Positions 22,779-31,541 of a stretch of 33,818 nucleotides of DNA are shown here, in pieces. The notes beneath the pieces are model-generated. The model ran no database searches and was not told the origin of the DNA. It saw only the letters and a program-made list of their open reading frames with translations. A program made the position numbers and the translations under genes. This DNA comes from Loktanella sp. (GTDB lineage: Bacteria > Pseudomonadota > Alphaproteobacteria > Rhodobacterales > Rhodobacteraceae). Position 1 is the stretch's first letter. The number at the start of each line of letters is the position of its first letter. The stretch spans positions 1 to 33,818 of the forward strand of contig JAIBDT010000029.1 of the NCBI GenBank assembly GCA_024686085.1, in the 5' to 3' direction.

Positions 22779-25075
22779 CCATCAAAGAAATCTTCGACAC
22801 CATGGACTACGGCCCTGCCCCTGAAAGCAGCAAAGAAGCCCTCGCTTGGATCGCTGATCGTGGCGGCATCGCTGGTCACTATATCAACGGTAAATTCAGC
22901 CACCTGCGCGACGACTTCGCCACGACAAACCCCGCAACGGGCGAGAGGCTCGCAGGCGTCACCAAAGGCACCGCCGACGAAGTGGCGCTGGCCGTGAAGG
23001 CCGCCCGCCGCGCCCAATCCGCATGGGCCAAAGACAGCCACGCGCGCGCCCGCGTCCTCTATGCTATCGCGCGCCTGATGCAAAAGCACTCACGCCTTTT
23101 GGCCGTCATGGAAACCCTCGACAACGGCAAACCGATCCGCGAGAGCCGCGACATCGACGTGCCTTTGGCGATCCGCCACTTCTACTACCACGCAGGCATG
23201 GCACAATTGATGGACGAGGAATTGCCCGACGCGCAAGCGCTCGGCGTTTGCGGCCAGATCATCCCATGGAACTTCCCGCTCCTGATGCTTGCTTGGAAAA
23301 TCGCGCCCGCCTTGGCGATGGGCAACACGGTCGTCCTGAAACCTGCCGAATTCACGCCGATGACGGCGATGGTCTTTGCGGAAATCTGCGACCAAGCAGG
23401 CGTGCCCGCGGGCGTCGTGAACATCGTCACAGGCGATGGCGAAACAGGGGCCGGCCTCGTGGCCGCCGACGTCGATAAAATCGCTTTCACGGGTTCCACC
23501 GAGGTCGGCCGCATCATCCGTAAAGCCACTGCTGGATCAGGCAAAGCCCTGTCCTTGGAACTTGGCGGCAAATCCCCCTACATCGTTTTCGACGACGCTG
23601 ACATCGACTCTGCCGTCGAAGGTCTTGTCGACGCAATCTGGTTCAACCAAGGGCAAGTCTGCTGCGCGGGCTCCCGCCTGCTCGTCCAAGAAGGCATCGC
23701 AGACCGCTTCTACAACAAACTCAAATCCCGCATGGCTGGCCTGCGCATCGGCGACCCGCTCGACAAATGCATCGACATCGGCGCCATCGTGGACCCTTCC
23801 CAGCGCGACATGATCGCGAAGCTCGTCTCGGAAAATACCGAAGGCGAAATATTCCAAACGGTGGCCCCCGAAGGCTGCTTCTACCCGCCAACCCTCATCA
23901 CAGGCCTGCACGCCGCATCGCACCTGATGCAAACCGAAATCTTCGGCCCCGTGCTCGTTTCCACAACTTTCCGCACGCCCTCAGAAGCCGTGGAGATTGC
24001 AAACAACACGCGCTACGGGCTAGCGGCTTCCGTCTGGTCTGAGAACATCAACCTCGCGCTCGACATCGCACCAAAACTCGTTGCAGGCATCGTCTGGGTC
24101 AACGGCACCAACATGATAGACGCGGCCGCAGGGTTTGGCGGGGTGCGCGAAAGCGGCTTTGGGCGCGAAGGCGGCTGGGAAGGCCTCGCGGGCTACACCA
24201 AGCCAAAAGTCACGGGCAAACCGCGCACAGCGGCCACGCCACACGCAGGCAAAGACACCGCGACAGACCCGCTGGACCGCACAGCAAAGCTCTACATCGG
24301 CGGTAAACAAGCCCGACCCGATAGTGGCTACTCCACCGCGATTCACGGCCCGAAAGGCGCACTTGTCGGTCATGTCTCAACCGGTTCTCGTAAAGACATT
24401 CGCAACGCAGTCGAGGCGATGAACTCCGCCAAGGGCTGGTCCAAATCTACAGGTCACCTGCGCGCGCAGATCCTCTACTACATCGCCGAAAACCTCTCGG
24501 CGCGCGCTGATGAATTCGGCAAAAGGATCAGCGCCCTTACAGGCAACTCTGGCGCGAAAGAAGTGCAAGACAGCATCAAGGCGCTCTTCACCTATGGCGC
24601 ATGGGCCGACAAATACGACGGCCAAGTGCATGGTGTCCCGATCCGTGGCGTTGCTTTGGCGATGAAAGAACCCGTCGGCAATATTGGTATCATCTGCGGT
24701 GACGCGCCCCTTTTGGACGTGATCACACCCATGGCGGCCGCTATCGCTATGGGCAACCGCGTGACTCTGATCGCATCAGCAGCCTACCCGCTTGCAGCCA
24801 CCGACCTGATCCAAATCTTGGAAACCTCAGACGTGCCCGCTGGCGTGGTGAACATCATCACAGGGCCGCAGGCGGATCTGTCCAAAACCCTGGCAGATCA
24901 CCTTGATCTCGATGCGCTTTGGAACCTCGCCGATACGTCGCTGAACGCAGGTATCGAGGTCGCCTCCGCGGGCAACCTCAAGCGCACATGGGCACCTTTG
25001 GGCACCCCGTCCAGCCGCGATTACCTAGCCGCGGCGACAGAAGTCAAAAACATCTGGATCCCCTACGGCGAATAG
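22775..25075 (+). CDS. ALDH16-type aldehyde dehydrogenase, tandem domains
   Basis: 766 aa, about 1.5 times a normal aldehyde dehydrogenase. Domain 1 (about 35-480) is complete: PWNFP, the cofactor-site FTGSTEVG, general base Glu262 in LELGGKSP, and nucleophile Cys296 in FNQGQVCC. Domain 2 (about 485-765) repeats the fold (YIGGKQARPDSG, IIC..APLLDVITPMAAAIAMGN, VPAGVVNIITG), but the segment where Cys should follow reads LADTSLNAGIEVASAG, with no Cys, so it is catalytically dead. This is the ALDH16 plan. It likely oxidises acetaldehyde from DeoC to acetate. An in-frame TTG at 22763 is less likely than ATG 22775. Confidence 0.92.
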   Translation: MTIKEIFDTMDYGPAPESSKEALAWIADRGGIAGHYINGKFSHLRDDFATTNPATGERLAGVTKGTADEVALAVKAARRAQSAWAKDSHARARVLYAIARLMQKHSRLLAVMETLDNGKPIRESRDIDVPLAIRHFYYHAGMAQLMDEELPDAQALGVCGQIIPWNFPLLMLAWKIAPALAMGNTVVLKPAEFTPMTAMVFAEICDQAGVPAGVVNIVTGDGETGAGLVAADVDKIAFTGSTEVGRIIRKATAGSGKALSLELGGKSPYIVFDDADIDSAVEGLVDAIWFNQGQVCCAGSRLLVQEGIADRFYNKLKSRMAGLRIGDPLDKCIDIGAIVDPSQRDMIAKLVSENTEGEIFQTVAPEGCFYPPTLITGLHAASHLMQTEIFGPVLVSTTFRTPSEAVEIANNTRYGLAASVWSENINLALDIAPKLVAGIVWVNGTNMIDAAAGFGGVRESGFGREGGWEGLAGYTKPKVTGKPRTAATPHAGKDTATDPLDRTAKLYIGGKQARPDSGYSTAIHGPKGALVGHVSTGSRKDIRNAVEAMNSAKGWSKSTGHLRAQILYYIAENLSARADEFGKRISALTGNSGAKEVQDSIKALFTYGAWADKYDGQVHGVPIRGVALAMKEPVGNIGIICGDAPLLDVITPMAAAIAMGNRVTLIASAAYPLAATDLIQILETSDVPAGVVNIITGPQADLSKTLADHLDLDALWNLADTSLNAGIEVASAGNLKRTWAPLGTPSSRDYLAAATEVKNIWIPYGE

Positions 25076-25084
25076 GGGGCCAGT

Positions 25085-25137
25085 TTCTTTTGATCAAAAA
25101 TATATCGGGGGGCGCAACGCGCGTGGGCTGCGCGCCC
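25085..25137 (-). terminator. terminator hairpin plus TTCTTTTGATC motif
   Basis: GGGCGC (25110-25115) pairs with GCGCCC (25132-25137). On the minus strand it is followed by CCCGATATATTTTTG, a usable U-tract, so it ends the nine-gene minus operon, just at the DUF1523 stop. The convergent ALDH16 gene ends nearby. The flank TTCTTTTGATCAAAAATA (25085-25102) recurs in near-identical form at 30089-30106. Confidence 0.6.
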
Positions 25138-25826
25138 TAAGACTTCTTTCTCCAAGTGCCAAACCAACGGCTTACGCGACCCTTTTGTTCGGCAATCTCG
25201 GCACTGGCCTCATCATAGCGATGCTCGGCACTATCCAAAATCGGATCAACCGTGCGCTCGCGAAACTGGTTCCACATAGCACGGATAAACGCGATACCTA
25301 CGATCAAGAACACAAAGAAAAAGATATTGAACCACGGAATGATGCGGACATCAGGTCCATCAACCGGCTTAAGGCTCACAGCATTCGGGAAGATCGACAA
25401 GAACGGAATACGCCAGCCATAGTGGGTAACAACCGCCCAATTTCCGCCCTCAACTGTATCACTCTTACGGGCCTGAACCGTCGCCTGACCGTGCAAATTT
25501 GAACTGTCAAACTTGAAATACGGTGGCCAAATCCACCCCGTATCCTCATTGCGATAAACCATTGTTTCCATCGCATCGCGCGGCACAAATCCAAGCAACA
25601 TCGTCTTCTTTTTCTCTGCAAAAATGTAGAAAATATCGCGGTTCGCCATTTCTACACTACCGCCATCGGCCTGCGCATAAAACCAACGGTTAAACGAGCC
25701 AAAGTCGGTCCGACGCGGCTCTGCTTGACTAATCTGAACCACATCGTGCTGTGGCAAAACATAGTGCAAGAACAGACCCGCGATCAGAAACACAGTCACG
25801 CGGAAAATAACTTTGATACGATGCAT
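25137..25826 (-). CDS. DUF1523 family membrane protein
   Basis: 229 aa. One membrane helix near the N-terminus (about 7-25), directly followed by LHYVLPQHDVVQI, the family's recognisable opening. A soluble, presumably periplasmic region (30-165) follows, then a second helix (about 167-185) and a charged cytoplasmic tail rich in Arg/Glu. The function of DUF1523 is unknown. It is the last gene of the nine-gene operon, 8 nt after its upstream neighbour, with GAGGG before the ATG. Confidence 0.8.
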   Translation of the reverse strand: MHRIKVIFRVTVFLIAGLFLHYVLPQHDVVQISQAEPRRTDFGSFNRWFYAQADGGSVEMANRDIFYIFAEKKKTMLLGFVPRDAMETMVYRNEDTGWIWPPYFKFDSSNLHGQATVQARKSDTVEGGNWAVVTHYGWRIPFLSIFPNAVSLKPVDGPDVRIIPWFNIFFFVFLIVGIAFIRAMWNQFRERTVDPILDSAEHRYDEASAEIAEQKGRVSRWFGTWRKKS

Positions 25827-25834
25827 AACAGCCC

Positions 25835-26110
25835 TCAGTTCGTATTTGTGACAAAGACAATCGCGATCACGATTATCGTCGGAATAATGTAAACCAAGCC
25901 AATCAGCTTGGGACGAAACGACGCGTTATACGCCTTGATGCCCTCGGCGACATAGACATCGCGCGCAGCCATATCGGTGCTGCCCAAGTTCTCTTCCGCC
26001 CAAGCGTTTTCCAGCTTCTCGCGGCGCACAGAACGCGAATAGATCGATATTGAAAGATACACGACGCTCAGGGCTAAAAACCCAAATAGCACCAATCGGA
26101 TAAATCCCAT
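25835..26110 (-). CDS. small two-helix membrane protein
   Basis: 91 aa with hydrophobic helices at about 4-22 and 70-88 and a polar middle that contains an RRxK stretch. The frame is open to 26137, but ATG 26110 has a strong GGAGGAG located in the last codons of the upstream gene and lies 2 nt after that gene's stop. No family is recognised. The tight spacing on both sides places it firmly in the operon. Confidence 0.7.
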   Translation of the reverse strand: MGFIRLVLFGFLALSVVYLSISIYSRSVRREKLENAWAEENLGSTDMAARDVYVAEGIKAYNASFRPKLIGLVYIIPTIIVIAIVFVTNTN

Positions 26111-26112
26111 TT

Positions 26113-27456
26113 CTATCTCCTCCGCACCGCGCCCCAAGGGCCAACAGCATCAATCATATCACGTTTTGCGGGCTTTGGCTCTTCCAGCGGGGCATCATGT
26201 CCGAACAAGGCCTCACGGGTCCCCGCCTTATCCACTTGATACTCACGGTCCAAAAAGTCCACGACATAGGCACGCTTTTCCTCGGGCCATGTGGCATAAG
26301 CGGCATAAAACGCCTGTTTATGGCATATAAACAACTGGCGAATGTCCAACGGGCACAACTCGGCCAGCAACATATTCACCAAATCCGCATCGGCATGATC
26401 TTTGGCGCGCAGCGTATAAAAATAAGCGTCGTGATCGGACGTGATGCGTGGCCAGGACCCATCCTCTTCTGCCCAACGGGCAAGGGCCGCCATACCCTGC
26501 CAAGCCTCTGGCAATTTGTCTGCGTAGCGACGGCCCAACAAGCGCAAGTCACGGCGCGTGGCCCCTGCCAAATCCTCACCCATTTGTGCGGCCACCGAAG
26601 CCACCACAAAATCCATCTTCTGATGCAAGATCGCGGCAGCGTCCAAGCCCCGCGCCTCTACAATCGGTTCGACCATATCATTCAACTTCAAAAACTTCGC
26701 AATCGCGCTGCGCTCGGTCAGGTCAAATACGAACTGGACCGGCAAATCTGTCAGCGCATCATGATCTTTCGACCCAATTACCGCAGGATGCTCCACCCCT
26801 CGGAACACATACAGCCCGCCAAAATGCGAGGTCCAAAAGTTATCCTGCGCAAATTCCATCTGGTTGAGCGTCACAGGATTACGCGTCACGTCACCTGTTT
26901 CCTTGGCCAGCCCGATCATCTGCCCGATCAGCACATCATCAAACCAAGCCCCCTCTTCGGACTTAAACCGGTCAATCATGGAGCCCAGCTTTTTGGCCGT
27001 GGCCACCGTTCCGCTGGTCGTATCCGCCTCAATCGTAATTTTACGAATATCAAACAGCTTGGCGGGTTTCTCCACACTATAAACCGAATTCACCAACTCA
27101 CCTGCAACAGCATCGCGGGCGGTAAGCGCAAACAATTGCGCGCGGTTGGTTTCGATAAACTGCTTCAAAATCCCACGGCTAGTCGAGAACTTCGCATTCA
27201 GCAAAGGCGCAGTAGACTGCTCGGTCGTCAGCAAAATGAACTGACGGTTCACACCGCGATGGTTGAGATACAACTCATCATCGAACTCAGCCCCGACCTC
27301 AGGCGAATACCCCGAAATATCAACATGAAACTCGTCCAGCTTGGTCTGCTTACCCGTCAGCGATTTCAGCGCACGGTTATACCGCTCGACCAAAATCGGG
27401 CTATCCACGCGAATAAGGTTGCCAAACATCAGACCTTTTTCAATAAGACGTTTCAT
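26113..27456 (-). CDS. uncharacterised soluble protein (DUF6638-like)
   Basis: 447 aa, no signal peptide or membrane helix. Opens MKRLIEKGLMFGNLIRVDSP and holds mixed alpha/beta sequence with YLNHRGVNRQFILLT, ITIEADTTSGTV and a helical C-terminal half. I associate it with the family named DUF6638, seen in Rhodobacterales, but from memory and with moderate certainty; no catalytic motif is evident. It sits between small membrane proteins in the operon, 4 nt after the upstream gene. It may be a cytoplasmic adaptor or substrate of the AAA+ ATPase; that is inference. Confidence 0.72.
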   Translation of the reverse strand: MKRLIEKGLMFGNLIRVDSPILVERYNRALKSLTGKQTKLDEFHVDISGYSPEVGAEFDDELYLNHRGVNRQFILLTTEQSTAPLLNAKFSTSRGILKQFIETNRAQLFALTARDAVAGELVNSVYSVEKPAKLFDIRKITIEADTTSGTVATAKKLGSMIDRFKSEEGAWFDDVLIGQMIGLAKETGDVTRNPVTLNQMEFAQDNFWTSHFGGLYVFRGVEHPAVIGSKDHDALTDLPVQFVFDLTERSAIAKFLKLNDMVEPIVEARGLDAAAILHQKMDFVVASVAAQMGEDLAGATRRDLRLLGRRYADKLPEAWQGMAALARWAEEDGSWPRITSDHDAYFYTLRAKDHADADLVNMLLAELCPLDIRQLFICHKQAFYAAYATWPEEKRAYVVDFLDREYQVDKAGTREALFGHDAPLEEPKPAKRDMIDAVGPWGAVRRR

Positions 27457-27460
27457 AGCT

Positions 27461-27805
27461 TCACCATACCTTACTCACCCAACTCCGCGGCAAATTCGCC
27501 ACCGACAGAACCATAAACGGCGCCCAGATCATCGCGGCGATCAGGCCAAGCTTGCCGTAAAACACAACATTCGCCGCGACCCCGTATTCCGCAAACTGCG
27601 TCCAAGTCATTCCTTGCCAAAAATACATCGCGACAAAGAACCCCGAACTGAGACAGAACAAAAACACAGTCGAGACGAAGGCAATGACCAACAAAGGCTT
27701 CACCCCCTCCGGCATGACCATCGACAACAGCTTTGGCACGAACCAAGCCATCAGTGCGAGCACAAGGGCGGGGATAAATAAGCTGTCTGAAACGAGACTA
27801 CCCAT
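27461..27805 (-). CDS. membrane protein, three predicted helices
   Basis: 114 aa from ATG 27805, with helices at about 8-27, 33-56 and 77-97. The frame is open to 27913, but that would lie inside the upstream gene. ATG 27805 overlaps the upstream stop by 8 nt (ATGGGTAG). No family is recognised. It and the next protein upstream form a pair of small multi-helix proteins likely to build the membrane part of the system. Confidence 0.65.
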   Translation of the reverse strand: MGSLVSDSLFIPALVLALMAWFVPKLLSMVMPEGVKPLLVIAFVSTVFLFCLSSGFFVAMYFWQGMTWTQFAEYGVAANVVFYGKLGLIAAMIWAPFMVLSVANLPRSWVSKVW

Positions 27806-28151
27806 GTGCCGCCGCCTCGAGCCGCCGCATGCCGTGTTTGCGTCCCAGCCCGCAAAGGGCAACACCGCCTCCCAAGGCCAGAACCACAAGGCTCCAGTGC
27901 TTGTGCGCGGCAAAGATCGTCAGGTTTTCAAACGTGCTACTACGGTGTCCAAATCCGATCAATTCTGCCGCGGTCGCCAGCAGTCCTGAGTAGACCAGCC
28001 ATACAAGCACCACCAAAGAAAACGTATTTAGCGTGATCCACATAGACGGGACCCAAGCAGGATCTGTCGTGCGCAGCCCGTAACTCTTTCCAATCACATA
28101 GGCCAACACCGCCGCACCGACGATACCAATCAAGAGAACGACATAATTCAA
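27798..28151 (-). CDS. membrane protein, three predicted helices, TTG start
   Basis: 117 aa with helices at about 3-21, 38-62 and 84-101 and a basic C-terminal segment GLGRKHGMRRLEAAAHG. No in-frame ATG occurs before residue 37, which would remove the first helix. The TTG at 28151 overlaps the ATPase stop as TTGA, the same geometry as an ATGA overlap, so I accept it; GGCGGCGAAAAA upstream is a weak ribosome site. No family is recognised. Confidence 0.62.
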   Translation of the reverse strand: MNYVVLLIGIVGAAVLAYVIGKSYGLRTTDPAWVPSMWITLNTFSLVVLVWLVYSGLLATAAELIGFGHRSSTFENLTIFAAHKHWSLVVLALGGGVALCGLGRKHGMRRLEAAAHG

Positions 28152-30079
28152 TTTTTCGCCGCCAAATACCGCTTCTTGGCTTCTTCCGAGCGGCCAAAAT
28201 CACGGACCATGTTCTCAATCGCCACCTCGTCGGATTTATCGGCATAGCGGAATTCACTATCCGCATAGCGGTTGATTTCCTGTATCACCATCTGGGTCGT
28301 GATCGGCTGCCGCAGCTCAGAAATCATCCCCTTCTTGGTGTCATAATCCTTGAACAGGAACAGATCAGGCTCTTCCATCCACTCGTCAGGCAATTCAAAG
28401 TCCATCGCACGGACCTTGACTGCATCCGTGATATTCTTGATCGCACGGCCTGTGAAACGCTCATCCGCTTCTTGAATGGCCTTCAAATACGCCCCCATTT
28501 TTGCAATCGTATCAAGATCACCTATCTGGTCCTGCACGCGGTCAAAAACCTTAATCAGCCCCTCTTCATGCGGCTTGGAATGTCCTGCAAAGCTGGCGGC
28601 GACCGCCTTTTTAATCTCTTGCGCCGAGAACACCTCGTGATCGCCCGTCGGAATATCGTGATTTTTACCCATCAATAGATAAAGGATGTCGATGTAATCA
28701 TCCCGCGTTTGCGGCCCATCCACCAAGAACCGCGCCCCCGCCCTTTGGCGCAGCGCATCGTCAACATTCTCAGGATAATTCGAGAACATCCCGAAGGTGC
28801 AATTTCCGCGCACGACGGTATTGGCCCCCGCAAAACTCTCCATCAGCACAGCGGTAATCTCTAACTGCCCCGCGCTTGACTGACGATCCCCACGCTTGCC
28901 CGCCAACTGGTCAATATCGTCAATCGTGCCAAAGCCAATGACGCTTGGATCAAGAATATTGTTGATAAATGCCTTCGCGTTTTGCCCAGATTTCCCCTGA
29001 TAACTGTCGATATTATCGGTGCTCAGGTTCTGATATTTAAACGGATAGCCCGCCGTCTGGCAGTAATCGTTCACCAGCCCCGCCATCATCTGGATCAAGG
29101 TCGTCTTCCCCGTCCCGGGCTTCCCATCACCCATAAACGTAAAGATAAAACCACCGAGTTCAGCAAACGGATTCAAGCGACGATCAAAGTCGTAGGCCAT
29201 CAACATCTTGGCGAGCTTCATCGACTGATACTTGGCAATATGGTTGCCCACGACCTCATTGGGCTTCTTGAACGTCATAGTCAGGGTGGAGGACTTGCCC
29301 TTAGTCGCAGGACTAAACCCGCGCACGGAAAACTCATCCGCCTCAACGCGCCAAGCGGCTTGCACAAACGGCTCCAACCGCGCCGCCGACGCCGCACGCG
29401 ACGCCACTTTTTCCATTAAAGCCTCGGCAAAGGCCAAAACGACAGCCACTGTCTTGTGCTCGTCCGTCCCCAATGCTGCGATGTCTTGATCCAACTCCCA
29501 CAGCGCACCATGCAACGCCAACTGGCCATTCTCGACCAAAACCTCTTGGACTTCACCAACCTCAACGGTCTGCTCAGACGCATGAGACGCCAACAGAAAC
29601 GCCGTCGCCGATCCAAAGACATAAAGCGTGATCAAAGCCTCCGCCGTCAGTAACTCGGAAAACTCTGCCTTGGACACATCCGCCAAAGCCCCTTCTAAAT
29701 TCGCGCGCTTGAGATCCTTCAGCGCCGTGCGATCCGCAAACTGATCCGACACGGCCAGCGCAATCGCAATCGCGCGGCGCAAGCCCTGCAACACATGGGC
29801 CTGAATAGGCGAAGGCAACCCGTCGCCACCAATCGCCTCAACCCGCGCCGACAATTGAATACCTTCCGCACGCGTCACACGGCGGGTCGACAGCCCAGGC
29901 GTGGTCGAGCGAAAACGGCGGCCAGACGATATGCCCGGCGACTTCTCAGCCACAGGTGCGGCCCCACCCGTTGCGATGCGAGGCGAATGATCAAACCCGT
30001 CGAGCAAACCCAAAGCCGCCGCATAATGCCCGCGAATATCTTCTTCGCGTAGCTCCATCTGATCACTGTTCTGGCTCAT
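28148..30079 (-). CDS. AAA+ ATPase of the nine-gene operon
   Basis: 643 aa. The N-terminal ~270 residues are a unique helical region rich in Ala/Glu with no recognised domain. The AAA+ module follows: Walker A GDGKPGTGKT (317-326, Lys325), Walker B IGFGTIDDID with Asp387/Asp388, sensor Asn434 in MFSNYPEN, and a likely arginine finger in DDALRQRAGARF (Arg444/Arg446). A helical tail completes it. No protease, endonuclease or MoxR-type motif is seen. ATG 30079 is preferred over GTG 30082 because AGAAGGAT is upstream. Probably a hexameric remodeller acting on other products of the operon. Confidence 0.85.
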   Translation of the reverse strand: MSQNSDQMELREEDIRGHYAAALGLLDGFDHSPRIATGGAAPVAEKSPGISSGRRFRSTTPGLSTRRVTRAEGIQLSARVEAIGGDGLPSPIQAHVLQGLRRAIAIALAVSDQFADRTALKDLKRANLEGALADVSKAEFSELLTAEALITLYVFGSATAFLLASHASEQTVEVGEVQEVLVENGQLALHGALWELDQDIAALGTDEHKTVAVVLAFAEALMEKVASRAASAARLEPFVQAAWRVEADEFSVRGFSPATKGKSSTLTMTFKKPNEVVGNHIAKYQSMKLAKMLMAYDFDRRLNPFAELGGFIFTFMGDGKPGTGKTTLIQMMAGLVNDYCQTAGYPFKYQNLSTDNIDSYQGKSGQNAKAFINNILDPSVIGFGTIDDIDQLAGKRGDRQSSAGQLEITAVLMESFAGANTVVRGNCTFGMFSNYPENVDDALRQRAGARFLVDGPQTRDDYIDILYLLMGKNHDIPTGDHEVFSAQEIKKAVAASFAGHSKPHEEGLIKVFDRVQDQIGDLDTIAKMGAYLKAIQEADERFTGRAIKNITDAVKVRAMDFELPDEWMEEPDLFLFKDYDTKKGMISELRQPITTQMVIQEINRYADSEFRYADKSDEVAIENMVRDFGRSEEAKKRYLAAKN

Positions 30080-30088
30080 CACTCATCC

Positions 30089-30121
30089 TTCTTTTGATCT
30101 TAAATACCTGCCGCCGGCAGG
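30089..30121 (-). other. intra-operon hairpin plus TTCTTTTGATC motif
   Basis: CCTGCC (30107-30112) and GGCAGG (30116-30121) form a 6-bp hairpin with a 3-nt loop. It is adjacent to TTCTTTTGATCTTAAATA (30089-30106), which matches 25085-25102 at 16 of 18 positions. It fills the 60-bp gap before the ATPase, the only sizeable gap in the operon. It may attenuate transcription, set a processing point or be a repeat. Confidence 0.55.
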
Positions 30122-30142
30122 CTTGGCTTTGTCAAAGGCCAA

Positions 30143-31258
30143 TCACCTGTAACTCAACACGCGGCCATGATCGGACACCACAAACTTACGCACATCTTTG
30201 AACCCCGCAGGGTTGCGTTCTGCTAAAGCCTGATAAGGCCGCTCTGGCATAATCAACGATCGCTCCATGCGGCTGGCCCCCATGTCGGACCCACCCGTGG
30301 CAAAAGGATCAAGCGCAAAAATCTGACGTTCCACAGATCCAAACCAGCCAGACTTCACATGCTCTACACGCTCCGACAGCAACTCTTCCTCAGTCCAGAC
30401 CATCGCCCAATCTTCACCAACAGGGCTTTTCGCGGCCTCAAGAACCTCACGAAGCGGGCCCGTCTGCATCGTAAAGGCGCTCGAATACATCGGACCAATA
30501 TGGAACCTGCGCAGCCTCGTAGGATGCAAATCGTCAAAATCCACGTCAAAACCCTTGGCAATCGTCAACAGCTTCAAGCCACCAAGGCTTTGCGCCATTA
30601 AGTGCGATTGGGCCTCAGGCCAACGGCGCTCGTCCTTGGGCAGGCCCGTTTTACCCGTGTCCTCGACATCCATGATGTAAATTACCGGCAGGTTCACCTG
30701 ACTGTCATAAACCGCCCAATGCACCTGAAAATGGCGGCGATCATCGTCGTTCTTGATCCAAACAGCCGTCGGATCATTGCGCGCCCAAAACATGCCGCCT
30801 TTAGAAAGCTCTTCGTAATACAGCCGCTGCGACAACGCATATTGCAGCTTCGTCGGTATCGCCTGCTCGCCCACAATCGTGCGCACCATCTGATCCTTCA
30901 GCGCATTAACAGACGGCATCGACGCCAAATGCGTCCCCGCCTGAAGCGCATCATTGGCCATCTCCAACAGCTCCTGATAGACAGGAAAACCGCTTTCGAC
31001 ACGGTCGAACGTCAACTGGCCCGCATGGGCAAAACGGCCCGAGAAATGATACTTATGCGCCAACGCGCGAAACGTCAGATTTAACGAAACCAAATACCGC
31101 GCCAAGACATCCGTATCGCGCCGCGCCAACCGACCCTCGGCCTCCATCGTGGCGGCAACCTTGGTCATATACTGGGTGATACGCTCGAACTTGCCAAAAT
31201 AGCGCCGCGTGATGCGGGTATCTTCGAGCTTGAAGTGGTCGAGGGAAGGGTCAGTCAC
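30143..31258 (-). CDS. uncharacterised soluble protein upstream of the ATPase
   Basis: 371 aa from GTG 31258; no membrane helix or known motif. A helical first third (FGKFERITQYMTKVAATMEAE) leads to a mixed region with HWAVYDSQVNLPVIYIMDVED and a C-terminal FVVSDHGRVLSYR. The start is uncertain. ATG 31300 would overlap the preceding gene by 50 nt with a poor ribosome site. GTG 31264 or GTG 31258 follow a strong GGAGGGG and overlap by 14 or 8 nt, like the other junctions here. The function is unknown; position next to the ATPase suggests an adaptor or co-acting factor. Confidence 0.72.
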   Translation of the reverse strand: MTDPSLDHFKLEDTRITRRYFGKFERITQYMTKVAATMEAEGRLARRDTDVLARYLVSLNLTFRALAHKYHFSGRFAHAGQLTFDRVESGFPVYQELLEMANDALQAGTHLASMPSVNALKDQMVRTIVGEQAIPTKLQYALSQRLYYEELSKGGMFWARNDPTAVWIKNDDDRRHFQVHWAVYDSQVNLPVIYIMDVEDTGKTGLPKDERRWPEAQSHLMAQSLGGLKLLTIAKGFDVDFDDLHPTRLRRFHIGPMYSSAFTMQTGPLREVLEAAKSPVGEDWAMVWTEEELLSERVEHVKSGWFGSVERQIFALDPFATGGSDMGASRMERSLIMPERPYQALAERNPAGFKDVRKFVVSDHGRVLSYR

Positions 31259-31541
31259 CGCCACAGCCCCCTCCGAAACCAGAACTGCCGTCGTGGTCAT
31301 TCCCAAGCTCAAACGGCTCTTTGCGATACGCCTTCACCATTGAACCAATCGTGAAGCACCCGAGGAACAGCAAAAATATTATACTTCCATTCAAGAAAAT
31401 GATCCCCTCATCTGCGAGGATTTCCTCATAAGAAAGATAAGAGAAGACGGCAAAGGCAAGCACCAAAAAGATCGAAAGTGTTATCCACTTGGCACGATGC
31501 GCGTTCCCACGCATCGCGATATAGTCTTCAGCGCGTAGCAC
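31251..31541 (-). CDS. small membrane protein with two helices
   Basis: 96 aa. Helices lie at about 19-37 and 49-67, flanked by an N-terminal segment rich in Arg and a tail ending in a Gly-rich stretch (SSGFGGGCGGD) with a single Cys. The start is GTG within a TAGTG 1-nt overlap with the coiled-coil gene. The Gly/Cys tail overlaps the ribosome site of the next gene, so part of it may reflect that constraint. No family is recognised. Confidence 0.65.
   Translation of the reverse strand: MLRAEDYIAMRGNAHRAKWITLSIFLVLAFAVFSYLSYEEILADEGIIFLNGSIIFLLFLGCFTIGSMVKAYRKEPFELGNDHDGSSGFGGGCGGD

Noticed and set aside
26197-27516. 439-aa plus-strand open frame opposite the DUF6638-like gene
   Set aside because: Antisense shadow; the minus frame has the ribosome site, operon spacing and balanced protein composition.
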